Source of the DNA: Warburgia ugandensis
Taxonomy: Eukaryota > Streptophyta > Magnoliopsida > Canellales > Canellaceae
DNA length: 64,000 bases
Assembly (NCBI GenBank): GCA_035236585.1
Contig: CP141137.1
Coordinates: 50,552,057-50,616,056 of the forward strand
Direction of reading: 5' to 3'
Both the position numbers and the translations under genes were made by a program. Below the pieces are notes generated by a model, which had not been told where the DNA came from, searched no databases, and saw nothing but the letters and a program-made list of their open reading frames with translations. This document shows positions 45,003 through 57,017 of the stretch, piece by piece (position 1 is the first letter of the stretch; every line of letters starts with the position of its first letter).

Positions 45003-48000
45003 CTATGAAGACCCCTCATTACTACCTGAAACTTTTACAACAGAGAGATCCGCAAACACCTCCACCCTTCGGGGGCGGTTTGCAAAGAGGACCCATAATA
45101 CCAGACAAAGCATGACGCCGACGGAGATTAATGCTAATCCTGCATTAACCATCTTCAGGTAATGCTCTAGATGAGGACAGTATGTGGTGGTAATCGAGGT
45201 GAATGTGTCCCTTACAAATTGACAGTCTTGGAGATTCAATAACAATGGAGCATAGTGATCAATCAAGTAACTAATGCTTACAGCTCCCACCAACTGTGTA
45301 TATATGTCTGGGGTTAACCTCCCCGTGGTAGTGCATATACCTGAAGAAGAAACTTTACATGTGTAGTTTTGCCATACCTGAAATTGCAAATAAAAATGAT
45401 TAAATGGCGGTACATGGAGATAAATGCACATCAATTCATGCAGTGACGAGAATGTTTTACTTACAGTGGATGCATTGGCAATGGAGACTTCCCAAGATCC
45501 ACATTGTCGGTTATTCAGCTGAGAATCGAATGGCAGACAGAGAGGCGGTATTAGAGGCCCCGATTGGTTGTAGTAAAATGCTGTTGTCTCCGGAGGAGGG
45601 TTCGAGTTGGCAACAGTATATATGGCAGTGTTGACAACATTTACAAGCTGAAGAATGACTTCTTTACTTTGATACAGGGTCTGATTTGTGGTATGTTCAT
45701 CGACACATGGGAGGATATTGCTGAGAGCTGTCTCTGCTTGGGGATTTTCTACCCATTCTACCATTGCCATACAAGTATCTGCAATAGCACTGAGACAGAA
45801 GAAAAGTCATGATTTGGTAGTCATCGTTCTTTATTCTGTCCAAAAAAGATCTAAAAGAAGAAAATGACATTGGGGCATCATATAAAATATCTGAAGAAGA
45901 TAGCAAGTGAAAAGATGATTAAGCTATCCAATATTGCAGATGATTCAATCTCAAATTATGCTAAAGGATCTCCATGTTCTTCTCCACAAGAAATTGTTCC
46001 TCTTCCTACTGGAAAAAGGGTTGTAGGATGCCGATGGGTGTTTACTGTAAAATTTCTTCCCAATGGCTCTATTGAAAGCAAAAGGCTACACAAATGTATG
46101 GCATAGATTACTTCAAAACTTTTTCTCCCGTAGGGCAGCACTGGTGCACGAAGCTCCCGTGTATACGGGGTCCAGAGAAGGGGCGGACTGCAAGGGTCAA
46201 TAGTACACAGCCTTATCTTGCATCTTGAAGAGGCTGTTTCCATGCCTTGAACCCGTGACCTCAAGGTCGCAAGACGACAACTCTACTGTTACACCAAGGC
46301 TCCCCTTTGAAACTTTTTCTCCAGTAGCTAAATTAAATTCAGTCAGCACCCTTATTTCTATTGCTGTCAATCTTGGTTGGTCACTACATCAACTTATTGT
46401 CAAAAATGCATTTCCGCATGGTGATTTAAATAAAGAAGTATATATGGATCCTCCTCCAGGTTTCACACTACCCATGAAAGAAAACTTAGTTTGAATAAGT
46501 TTCCTCCTGCTAGGTTTGAAAATTTAGCCATGCATTATTTGATTTTGGGTTGTCCTGCAGTCATTTTGGCATGCACTATTTTTTAAATGGACATCAAAGG
46601 GTATCATAATCCTTATTATCTATGTTGATGACATTGTTGTCACTGGTAGTGACAGTGATGCCATTTCTAATTAAAATCATTCTTGTACACTCAGTTTGAT
46701 AGCAAGGACCTTGGACCTCTTCACTATTTTCTTGGCACTAAAGTCGCACGCTCAGAAAAAGAATTGTCTTATCTCAAAGGAAGTAAGTAATGAATCTTTT
46801 AACTCTGTTGGGCTGTAAACCAATTGATACACCAATGGACTCAAATCAGAAACTGGACAACAGCACAGGAAAAAATGTAATCAGACCGTACTATGTATCG
46901 TTGTAAGGTTAACCAGAATATCGAGACATGGGTCAAGCCACATCTGAATTGATGTGGGTACATTTTCTTATGTGCAAACTTGGTTTTCTTAATCCTGAAC
47001 CAATTCCCTTGTATGTGATAATCAAGCTGCCTGCCATATTGCAAGTAAACCAGTCCTACACGAGCAAAACAAACATATTGAGGTTGATTGCCACTTCATC
47101 CGTGAGAAGATTCTTAAAAAAACCAAATGCACTCTTTCATGTTCGGTCTAGTGATTAACTGGTAGACATTTTTACCAAAACTTTGCCATGCAAGCAGCTC
47201 GATTTTTCTGCAAGACAAGCTGCATCCACAATATTTTTTGTCCAACTTGAGGGGGGGTGTTCAAATATATGCCAACTGGATGTGATAATCAGCCATGACC
47301 AGTTGACTTTGTGCTGATTGGATGAGTAGTTGACTTGTTGTAGATCTGCAAAGATTGCCAAGGTTCACACCTTTATCAGATAGTTTCCTTACTGTCAATC
47401 TTTCCCTAGCATAGTTTCTTTATCTAGCATTTTCAAGAGGGAAAGACTTCTCTACAGATCTAGTTTCCATTTTTCTTTTATTGTTCAAGTGAAAGTCTTC
47501 TATTGTAAGATGCTGATGATAATAGAAAATTCACTCCCCATCTTCATCAGTTCTGCTGTCAGCTTCTTTTGTACTCTGTGGTACTTTTACAGATAGCTCA
47601 CCGATGTAATTAGGGAACATATCAACACAGCTACTGAGGATGGTTATTGAATGGATTGAGAAGACAATGAAACCTAGAGAGAGAATCAAGTGACTCTCAC
47701 TTTTACTAGTAAATAGAAGTTCTATAAAACAGTAGCTAGAGACCGACCAGAACTCCAGATATTTTCAGTAAATATGGTCCTAGGGAATTCCTAACATAAT
47801 CAATTAGCGCATTCTATCCATACAATATACAGTTGGTTCAAATTGTCATTAAATTACTTAGTTAAATCTTTTATAGCAGCATATAAAGCCAATTAATGCT
47901 AATAAGTGAGAGGATATATCTGATTTGGTCATGGACATCATGAAACAAGAGATATGAGCATGATATAGTTCTGAGAGATCAGTTACTCACTTGTTCAAAA

Positions 48001-50049
48001 TTACAAATACTCCGCAAAGGATGAAAGTAACTGCTACAAGTAGCCAACCACTGAAGATAAATCTGAAATATAAGTAGAAGCATCAAGTAAATGGACCATC
48101 ACTGCCAAGTAAGCACCTTGTTCTGAATAGAAAAATTTACACCCTGAAATGAAAACAGGACTTACATGTAAACAGCATGTTGATGCCCAAGAATAGATAG
48201 TACTGCAGCAAAATGAGCCAATATAAGTTAGAAAAAGATGCAATGGAATTCTAAAGTCAAAATCTTAGTAAAAATGCTTATTTACAGAGTATACTCGAGA
48301 CTACATACATAGACCAAGTATGGCTAGCAGAAGCATTACAGCTGCTACCAGGATCAATGCACATCGTCTGCAGCAGAAAATTCAAAGGGTATTACCACCG
48401 GAAAGGGAGCATTGAGGATTAAACAGAAGATATCATGAGGGTTTAAAATCTTACACAGCATTTAAGGCTTTTCCTATTTTTTGGGAACTTTCACTTGTTT
48501 TATCTGTTAATATATTAGCTGCGTTATCTAAATCAACATTTAACTTGTCAATTTCACTCTTGACATCAGATGGAAGGAGAAACTCATGTACATTTATACT
48601 CTTGGCAAGTGACAGATATCCTGTGACATTCCTGAGGATTTCAACAGTGAAATCTGACTGATTCACCACAAAATTCATAGTGTCCAACACCTCGTCTCGG
48701 AAGTTATCCTGGCCAACAGAGAGAAGAATACACCCAATCCTGTTTGACAAAATATAACAAGGATTGAGCAATAGTATGTGAAAAGAAACATCAAATATGT
48801 TAAACAAACTATCACCCCATCATGCAACTAGAATACATAGCTGAAACAGGATTCTTGTGGGAGTTCGCCAATACTAACAGTAAAATAAAATAGACGGAAA
48901 ATTGAATTTTATATCAGAAATTATAGACAAAAAAATCAATATGAATGGCCAGATAATGAATCAAGACAATACTGAGAAATAAAAACAAGAAAATGTTCTC
49001 CATCAAGTGGCTACAGACATTTTCAAGGGTGGAATAATCTTTATCAAATACCTTGTTGACAATAAGAACTCAATTGTCGGAGATGACAACACAGCCAACA
49101 GCCTAAGACACAAGCAAAAGCAATGATAGGGAGGACCATAATACCTTGACAGATGTCAACTTAGAATTTAGAAAGATAGAATCAGATAATTTCATACTTA
49201 AAATTTACCTAATTCAAATCTTTGATACTGACAATTTAGTCATGATTTGAATATTCTCCTCCAAAGCAAGTTGAATATAGGCGAGTAAAAGTTCTACAAA
49301 TTTCAAATGCAAGGAGCAGTTTTTCATTATTAATTTTATAAAACAGAAACAGAAAAAAAGTTAAGGTCATTAATTGTTCTATCAGTGTTGGAAGTGCATG
49401 GCCATTTATGTCATGCATAGACACAACTACTGCAGCCAAGGTAAATGGTTAGACAATAGCATGGGAACTGTCCAAAGCCACATATTCAATAGGATATGAT
49501 AACTTTAAATGCAATTTTAACTCATATTGAATTTGTATTTCCTGTTACACGTCAATGACCTTTAAAAAGTTTGTATAATCATGGGCAGTAGACAGCAACA
49601 AAGCAACTGAAAGGCAAGCATATCAGCTTTCTGAAGATGAGGATGAACAAGACTAGGTTCACTAGAAGACCAGAAGGACACTAACAGCGAGGCTCTTATG
49701 TAGTTTTTAACTGAAATTGCTTACTTTGAACAACAAGAAACTTTAAGTACACATTTGCAGATAGTATGGAAACTTTCCAAGATGCAGTCAAATGCTTTAA
49801 AGGTAGGGGTCTTACGCTGCGGTGCATGTGAAGACAAGAAGCAAGGCAAGACATATGCGATGTGCATTCAAGGAGCCTTTAATTTTTTTGCTTAAACCCC
49901 ATCTACAGCAGCGATGCACTGCTAAAACAAAGCCAAAAGAGATGAACCATAGGGATGCAAGAATGAAACCAGCAGCACCTGTAAATCCAACAGACTGCAA
50001 AGACAAGTCAATACACTGAACATACACCGTTATTAGTTGAGCTAGACAC

Positions 50050-50108
<59 letters not shown>

Positions 50109-51877
50109 TAACCAGTAAAATCATAAATAGTATTGACATTTCAAGGGGCTCAACTTTCTGTAATATATCAAACTTCAGTCAATTGTATAGCAAAAGATAC
50201 TCCGTTTATTAATAAAGGAATAAAATGTTTTGGATTTATGATTGTTTAATAGACAAATCTCATTCTATGCCTCAAAACGTCTAAGTCTTCATTTAAACAA
50301 CCGCCAAAGATGCAACATCATTGCCTTCCCTCCCTTTCACATTTCCCCTCTGTTTCTATATTTTCAATCCCTAAATTACATGCTTTGCCATATCAATCTA
50401 CATAATTATAATCGCATTAATTTCTATATGTTCTGATAATTCAATTAGCCTATTAGATACAAACAGAAGGCTTCTTGGATTACCTAGATGTTATGTTTTT
50501 CAAGTGATGCAATGTATAGCTTTTTTCAATAACATAACCCGTTGCCTGAAACAACTAAATGGCTAAACAAGAACTATTGGGAAGAACGCTTATTAATCTC
50601 CAAAACAAAGATAATTAGCAAGTCTCGCCACAAAATAAGCAATTTGTGAGTGTTACGGAAAATATGGATACAACAGCACTAGTCCAAATTTAAAACTCGG
50701 CACCTTATTCAGAATCGAAGTATTCAATTCAGCAGATCAATCACAAGACTTCACGAAAGAGTTGAAATTTAGAAATACTTACTGCCCAGTAATGCCTATT
50801 AGTGATGTCCCAACCATCGTGATACCTCCTAAATTTGCGCAGTATATCTGGCCTATTTGTCCGCTTGGCAGCCAAAACAAGCGGAAATTTTGCATTTGGA
50901 GCAGGGGCTAGATCAGATGCTGGTCCTGATGCAGGTGAAAAATGCAACAGACCAGTGGCCCATGGTGCCAAATTCTCTCCTCCTGCACCACAAAGACACA
51001 ACACAAGGAAAAAAAAAAGGGAGTAAACAAAAGGGTAAGCACTGAGATCAAAACACAAAAAGGAAACAGTAACACCTCAACAAGAACAAATGACCAGAAC
51101 TAATACAGAATAGGAAGAACACAAGCCCAAATTTTGCCCACGGAAATGCCACAAAAGAAAAGAATGTAATGAAAACTACTAAAGATAACAGTAATATCCT
51201 ACTCGATCAACTCAGACAAAAAGCTAAACTTTTACAATGAGGAATTACCAGATAATACAAAATTGCAATCAAACTGGAAAAAAAAAAGTAATGTGGCTCT
51301 GTTCAACAAGAAGATAAGATTCAACACACAGAACACAAGGTGCTCAAAGACGAACTTAAACATTTACATATAAAGTTCCATTAACCAAACAGTTTAAGGT
51401 AGATTTTACGAAAAAAAATACAGGAAAAGGAAAGAACTTCCAGCTATATTTTCAAGAAGAGAGGGAAAAGAAACAAATGTAGCAAAAGAAAGATATATAA
51501 TCTACTCTCCACGACTTCTATGGACCTAAAATGGAAAAAAAAAAAAAAAAAAATCTACAGAAGCAAAAGATTCACGAGCAAGCAACCGACTCGTTTCCAT
51601 ACTAAATCCATGCAACAAATAAAGCCTACTCTCCACTACTTGGATGGATCTAAAAGCGTCAAGAATCTAAAGAAAGACAAGGTTCACGATCAAGTAGCAA
51701 AAAACATGACAAAAAATGCGTAAAAGGAACTTAAAATATCTCATTTTCGGCGGAAATCAACGGACCTAAACTGAACTTGCTGGAGATTCTCGTCCGTGCA
51801 GGAAATGCAGCAGAAATTTGCCGTAGAGAAGCATATGCGAGGAGGCAGAAGACGAACTGATTGATGAGGAGCTTCAT
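45003..51877 (-). CDS. Plant multi-pass membrane protein, At2g12400/At2g25270-like, 547 aa
   Basis: Nine GT-AG exons join in frame: 51766-51877, 50783-50982, 49816-49994, 48455-48739, 48309-48367, 48166-48202, 47991-48062, 45465-45789, 45003-45377 (1644 bp with stop). The product starts with a signal-like hydrophobic peptide ([18 protein letters not shown]). It has five predicted membrane segments at about 105-130, 150-172, 259-281, 290-312 and 499-523, with a Cys-rich loop (about 315-495) between the last two. The block [11 protein letters not shown]-like ([13 protein letters not shown]) and the length match a conserved, poorly characterised plant family sometimes labelled plasma membrane fusion protein; the five-span layout recalls tweety proteins, which is only an analogy. 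Intron 7 (45790-47990) holds a copia relic and SINE. No defect is seen. Confidence 0.9.
45940..47255 (+). pseudogene. Ty1/copia RT-RNase H remnant in a host intron
   Basis: The RT start is seen at about 45990-46070 ([20 protein letters not shown]). A deletion follows, then [13 protein letters not shown], interrupted by a SINE and resumed as [12 protein letters not shown] and [15 protein letters not shown]. The catalytic [13 protein letters not shown] lies near 46615-46660. RNase H ([26 protein letters not shown]) is at about 47015-47110 and [14 protein letters not shown] at 47160. Gag, protease, integrase and the 5' LTR are absent. It lies antisense to the host gene in intron 7. Confidence 0.92.
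46134..46309 (-). mobile_element. Au-like SINE inserted in the copia RT, 18-bp TSD
   Basis: This full-length copy has flanks 46116-46133 and 46310-46327 (AAACTTTTTCTCCCGTAG) matching at 17 of 18 bases. The duplicated target is the copia code for TFSPV, so the protein motif appears on both sides. Confidence 0.96.
47250..47257 (+). other. Polypurine tract of the copia remnant
   Basis: AGGGGGGG stands directly before the 3' LTR start TGTTCAAAT. Confidence 0.75.
47258..47591 (+). repeat. 3' LTR of the copia remnant (right end approximate)
   Basis: The LTR begins TGTTCAAATATATGCC after the polypurine tract. The end is placed at TGGTACTTTTACA (47591), giving TG...CA. Without a 5' LTR to compare, this boundary is an estimate. 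Confidence 0.65.
49052..49102 (-). other. Candidate 51-nt cassette exon in the membrane protein gene
   Basis: Between exons 3 and 4 a 51-base segment has an AG acceptor (GTCTTAG) and a GT donor (AAG/GTATTTG). It fits the phase-2 junction on both sides and contains no stop in that frame, adding [17 protein letters not shown] to the second membrane segment. The nine-exon model without it aligns better with the family, so it would be an optional exon at most. Confidence 0.4.
50053..50107. repeat. (AAT)18 microsatellite
   Basis: An uninterrupted AAT run inside intron 2 of the membrane protein gene. Confidence 0.96.
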
Positions 51878-52005
51878 TTGCGTCTCCGCAAAATCTCAGA
51901 GCAGAGTCCGCAAATGAAGAGGATACATGGCAGGAGGATTCTCTGCGATCTTGCAGGAAAATTCCAGGGTTTCTGCGTCTCGTTCATCGTTTAGGGCTGT
52001 AGGGG

Positions 52006-52017
52006 TTTTAATATATA
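52006..52017 (-). promoter_or_regulatory. Putative TATA box of the membrane protein gene
   Basis: The minus strand reads TATATATTAAAA about 130 bases before the ATG at 51877. This spacing suits a start of transcription around 51980 and a leader of about 100 bases. Confidence 0.5.
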
Positions 52018-53233
52018 GATGGAGTAGAAGAAGGTGGAAGGCATAAAAAGCACCCGAAACTCGGAGCTGCGCCTTTTTGCAGGCGTTCACGCGGAGAAGA
52101 GGTGGGGAAAAAAGGCGGGGCGTAGCAGATCTTTCGCCGGTTTGCTCCTCCACTTACCAAATTACCATAAGATCCATTCCCCTTCCGTAAAACCAATAGA
52201 TCACGGATAGCCATTTGAGGGCATTTTCGTCATTTGGGGTTCGAATCGTGGGACAGAGGGGAAGTATCTAAAAGAGGACAGATGGGTTCTTTTTCGGTAA
52301 AATTTTCTCTCTCTCGCTCTCTCATCTGATTGCTCCACCGTTGGATGTCCATCGTCACATCAAATCTTGTACGTTGAATATGAATGAAAATTTTGATTGA
52401 TATGACTTGTTGAAATCTTAGGGTAATGAACGACCTACAGTACAGGTTGGTGAATGGATTGGTGAGGGTCCCACGAAAGAAAAATGTGCATCTCAAGGAA
52501 GTGATCGAGACTTTGTTAACTTGGTGGGCCCTACTGTTTGCTTTTCCTTACCAATGGTCCAAATAAATAATTTCATGAGGCTGTTTATATTCAATGGTTT
52601 GATAGGATTTATTAGTATGCACTAGAAGCTAATCATGATGTTTAAGTTGCTCTTATTAATGTAATAATTATTAATTAAAAGCCAGTTATTGTCCCGGACC
52701 ATTTGATTTCACTACCTAAAACCTATTATCTTAATTCTTAAAATCTCCCTCCCAAGGTTAAAGTGCCACAGCAAACCTCTAAACATATGTAACGAGAAAA
52801 GGGCTAAACAGCTTTTGACACAACATCAATTCTTTGCTTCACCATAATCGATTGGAATTATATATCCAAGCGAGTAGTATGCAGCCAAATCTAGAAAATG
52901 ACTTGGCTGCATACTGTACCTTTTTCACGAATAAGTTTCAAGTGCACACTTAGATTTATCATTCCTGTAATCAGATAATATATTGGTTTATTCTTCGTAC
53001 GCATTCGTTGGGTTTGTCTTCTTAAGCATTTTAAAACCATACGGTCTCTTGTTAGTTTTCGAATCACGCAATATGCTTTAGACGTAACTAAAGTAAATTA
53101 AATTATAGAAACATCCTTAGTCGAACTACATTTTTTTTTTTTTTTTGTTGAAAAAGATGAGAAGATAGAAGACCTCGTTCAAAATGTAAACCTATTTGAT
53201 AAAATAACCACTCAATACCTACCAATTTGAAGG
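52018..53233. other. Upstream flank and intergenic sequence
   Basis: Promoter sequence of the minus-strand gene probably extends to about 52300. No coding region is supported beyond it; a short perfect hairpin is listed separately. Confidence 0.5.
52876..52915. repeat. Perfect 13-bp hairpin
   Basis: AGTATGCAGCCAA (52876-52888) and TTGGCTGCATACT (52903-52915) are perfect reverse complements with a 14-base loop. Confidence 0.85.
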
Positions 53234-53410
53234 GGGGCTTTGGCGCAATGGTAAAAGTTATTATCATGTGATTTTGATGTCACGGGTTCAAGGCATAGAA
53301 TCAGCTTCTTACAAAATGTAAGGTAAGGCTGCCTACTATAGGCCCTTGTAATTCGCCCCTTCCCTAGACCCCACATAGGCAAGAGCTTCATGCACTGAGG
53401 CTGCCCCTTG
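53234..53410 (+). mobile_element. Au-like SINE, full length, 17-bp TSD
   Basis: Head (GGCTTTGGCGCAATGG), box-B region (GTCACGGGTTCAAGG) and tail (GAGGCTGCCCC) are complete. The flanks 53217-53233 and 53411-53427 (ACCTACCAATTTGAAGG) match at 15 of 17 bases. Confidence 0.94.
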
Positions 53411-53800
53411 ACCTACCAATCCGAAGGTGATCTTTGGTAGAGTTGTTATATGCTGCTGCATCATATTTTATCTCAAGTGGCCTCACAGATCGTCCGAAGG
53501 TGGCCTCTTCGAGCTTGGCGCTAGCGTCTCTAAGAAGAGACAAATTCTTCCTCTTAAACTTATTTTCAAAGCAAATCTGTAGCTTTCTCTCAACTTCTAA
53601 CATTTATTTATACATAAAAAAAAAAGAAAAAAATAAATTTATCTCCTTCGTTATAAAAACCAAGAAAACGATAAAGTATGATATCACACACTTGCATGTC
53701 CAAAAGACCACATGACTTGAACTTTCTAAAAGGAGATTGTTTTAAGCTACTAAATTTTAGTTAGTACAAGTCCCCGCCTCGTTGGTGCTTGGCTACTTAA

Positions 53801-53921
53801 AAAGGGTAGTTCGGTGTATAAAGTTCTCGCATATGCAAGGTCTAGAGAAGGGACTATTTACAAGCATTTATTTTTACACTTTAACCCGTGATCTTAAAGT
53901 CACACAACAACAACTCTATTG
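53801..53921 (-). mobile_element. Au-like SINE, diverged
   Basis: The tail (GGTAGTTCGGTGTATAAAG), a shortened centre and the head (CACAACAACAACTCTATTGG) are visible. It is strongly mutated, with a central deletion. Confidence 0.75.
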
Positions 53922-55004
53922 GTAGTCTTTGACGGCATTAAATTCCATTAGTTGAATGTCTGCAGCGTGACGCATGGGTTGTTGTCCCCTTTGTCCCGCA
54001 GTTTTCATTTCTTAAGTCCGAAGGCTATCTGTTAAGACTTAACGCTGAAGAGGCCAAAAAGCAAGTCAAGTGTGGCAGATGGATAAACTGTAACGCAACG
54101 CTACGGAGGTGGAGGAAGGGGCAGAATCTTTCGCTTTCCGGAAACGACGACCGAAGGTTGCTTGACAAGGGACAAAGTGCGCCTCTCTTTTTGGACTTTC
54201 TGTGTTTTTGTGTCGATTCGCGGTAGAATTTGTTAGGAGCTTGGACTTAATTAGCGGCCACAGATGAGGGAAGGCTAACCAATGTTAGGAACGGGAAAGT
54301 GATGGTAGTCCATCTGAGCAGCGACTTAGTTGGTCCACCAACTTTGTTAGGCAACTTGTGGAGCCAGATATTGTCCAAATTGTGCATGTGGCTAGCCTGA
54401 ATTTGGACAGTGGATGTTGTTTGATTAAAATCTTAGATACCCAATCTATGGAGTGCAAGTGGATTTTTTGTTTGGAGAGGTATAAACTGAGAGGATGTGA
54501 CATGAAGATTTTCGAGGAGGTCATTCATTCTATTACTACTCTCGTCTAACTACGTTTAACTTTTAAGTTGTGATAGAATCAGAAGCACTAATGTACTTTA
54601 GGTGTAAAAATCAGATTTATTAGCGCTGATTAGTGTAAAACATCAAGAGTTGTGCCCTAATTGGTAACCTAAGGCTTAGGTAACCAAGTCCCTGTCATAC
54701 TGTGTAAGACACTCACTTGATGATGACTTCCAACTCAATCAGACACATCTTGTCTGCCCACCTTTCAGCTATGGCTAAACAAGTCTAAACATTCAATCAA
54801 TGGAGTACCATTGAATATGAACATCTGTTGGTTATTCGTGCTTTTCATTGGATTAAAGCCCTCTTAATCAGTCGGATCTTTAACAACTTTGTTAAGAAAT
54901 TGATTAACCTTAATCTTTTGAAAGGGAGCTAAAATAGGCACTACCATTTCCATTGGTTTCCTCTCTGTCAACCTCTTACAAAGTTACCGTAACCAAACAT
55001 AAAG
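53922..55004. other. Intergenic, no gene recognised
   Basis: An open stretch of 63 codons at 54358-54549 has no recognisable family. Nothing else is supported. Confidence 0.45.
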
Positions 55005-55126
55005 GGCAGACACATAAGCGTGTTCTAAAAAAAGGGGAGACCACAAGGGTCAATAGTATGCAGTCTTACTTTGCATTTTGTAAGAGACTATTTCCACGTC
55101 TTAAACCCATAATCTCAAGGTCAGCG
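55005..55126 (-). mobile_element. Au-like SINE with short TSD
   Basis: CACAAGGGTCAATAGTATGC and CTTAAACCCATAATCTCAAGG are SINE blocks; part of the tail and the head are missing. AACATAAAG stands at 54996-55004 and 55127-55135. Confidence 0.78.
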
Positions 55127-55884
55127 AACATAAAGAATGAAAATGTCTTTCACCGTCAAGTAATAAAGTAAGGACGAGGAGTGGGAAATGAAGCAAGAGG
55201 TGTCAAATGCAGCTCCTTTTTCCTTCTTTTTACGTCAATCTAAAGGAGAATCCTGATATGGACGATGTGAATGCCTTCTCCGCAAGGGACAAAAGGGTGA
55301 TATTGTTGCTTTTTAATTGGCAAGCTGCTCTCATCCTTTATGCAAAAGCCAGTAATTACCTGCATCATGGTTGTAAAAGACTATGAATAAAGAATGTGGA
55401 GATCCCTTTCTTGTAGTCTTTGATTGAGATTAAAAGAGAAAAAGTAGGAGGAACTTTCTCTCTTATACTATGGTGCCATCACCATTGAGTGAACAGGTCA
55501 AAAAGAAAAGAAAATGCGTTTGATTGCACTCTTTCTTGCATGAAAAGAAGGGCACCTTGATTTATGGCAACATGTGCTCCTGAAGAGGTTGTTCTAATAG
55601 TTTATTTAGAACAGAAAACTGACTTTCTGATTCATATATTTCGTGGTGTTAGCGGTTCTTGACATGAAATGAGCTGACATAAGCTGAAATGATATAAAAT
55701 CTAGTCAGAGATGACTTAATATGGCTGGACATGACTATAAATTTGACGAATAAGATGACTGAAAATTCAACACAATTGTGAGTTAAGATGGTTTCCGTCT
55801 CAAACACTACAGTGAGATGAGCACAAAGTATTTCATCCTATCTTAGTTCAAGCACTGTCAAAAGTGATATGATCCATATCATCT

Positions 55885-55952
55885 AATAAAAAAGGACAGC
55901 CCGGTGCATGAAGCTCCTCCATATGCACAGTCCGAAATAGAGATAGACTACA
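55885..55952 (-). mobile_element. Au-like SINE, 3' fragment, perfect 16-bp TSD
   Basis: Sixty-eight bases of the 3' end remain. ATGATCCATATCATCT occurs at 55869-55884 and 55953-55968 without mismatch. Confidence 0.92.
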
Positions 55953-55968
55953 ATGATCCATATCATCT

Positions 55969-56592
55969 CATATCACGTCAAATAATCTTATCACAGTCAC
56001 CACTAACTCCCTGCTCAATCGACCGAAGATCTAAGAAGATAAAGCCCCATATGATAAGCCAACATTGTACTACTACCACAAAGTACAAGCTTAACTGGGC
56101 TAGTAGAAACGTCCAAGTGATTTCCAAGTTTCGGTAATCGAAATAGTTCAAGGCCCAGTCCTAGACAGCCTTGAGTTGGGTGAGAAGAGGGTAGGGATCC
56201 CCATGGTGAGACCAAAGGGTCAACTTAACCTATAAATGAAACTGTACAAAAAGCTTAGAAATCAAATGGTTAGAATTGTCTACTTTGCATGAGAACCGTA
56301 GAGTGAGCCAATGTAAGGTGGGGTAGAGTTTGGAGTGTTCCAATTCTCTCTAATTGGCTAGTTTGAAACTAACTAGTTCTTCGAGTTCTAGGCCCAATAA
56401 AGTTTGTAACTGGGCAATTCTCACTTTTGGAACTTGGCAGTTATTACTTTTGAAACTAATCAATTGATCTAAAATGCCTTATAACTCAATTTTTAGTATA
56501 TTTATTTCACATTTTCATTCCATTTCAGTTAGCCAAATACTGAGTTCTAAAAACAAGTAGGTCCACCCATCTCTCGCTCTATCACGCATATT
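55969..56592. other. Intergenic, no gene recognised
   Basis: No coding region or bounded repeat is supported. Confidence 0.5.
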
Positions 56593-56740
56593 AATTTCAG
56601 CTGCTTCCAGGTATCATTTGATTGGCTGGAAAAAAATAAAAAACAGAAAAAGTTAGAGAAAATGGCAGTTAGAAACTTTTTTTTTTCTGACCAATCAAAT
56701 GTTACCTGCACTTTACAACTACAATTCCTAACTGAAATTA
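56593..56740. repeat. Stem-loop (MITE-like) inverted repeat
   Basis: AATTTCAG, AGGTATCATTTGATTGG and a poly-A run on the left are mirrored on the right by poly-T, CCAATCAAATGTTACCT and CTGAAATT. The right arm has about 20 extra bases. Outer ends and a target duplication are not defined. Confidence 0.6.
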
Positions 56741-57017
56741 CCGCTCCTCTCATGCACACATATTAAATTTGGTGAAAGTTCTAGCCAGGAGAAGATGTAA
56801 GTGGAAGTAGCCAGAAAACTGGCCAATTATTAGTTAGGAACTAAGCAGTTTTCATATGGAACTGCAACTGGGTCAAGAAATGGTCAAATCTAATCTGTGA
56901 GGTGAGAAACTAGTCTTAAAATTAGCTAATTCCCAATCTCTACACCCACCGAGAAGATGAATGGTCTGATCACTAAAAATAATGCCAACTTCTATGTTTT
57001 ACCGCTCCAAACTGGAG

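Noticed and set aside
45404-45812. Plus-strand open frames
   Set aside because: They are opposite-strand shadows of exon 8 of the membrane protein gene.
53388-53603. A 71-codon minus-strand gene next to a SINE
   Set aside because: It begins inside the SINE end and has no recognisable domain.
54358-54549. A 63-codon gene (MEPDIVQIVHVASLN)
   Set aside because: No family resemblance and no supporting context.
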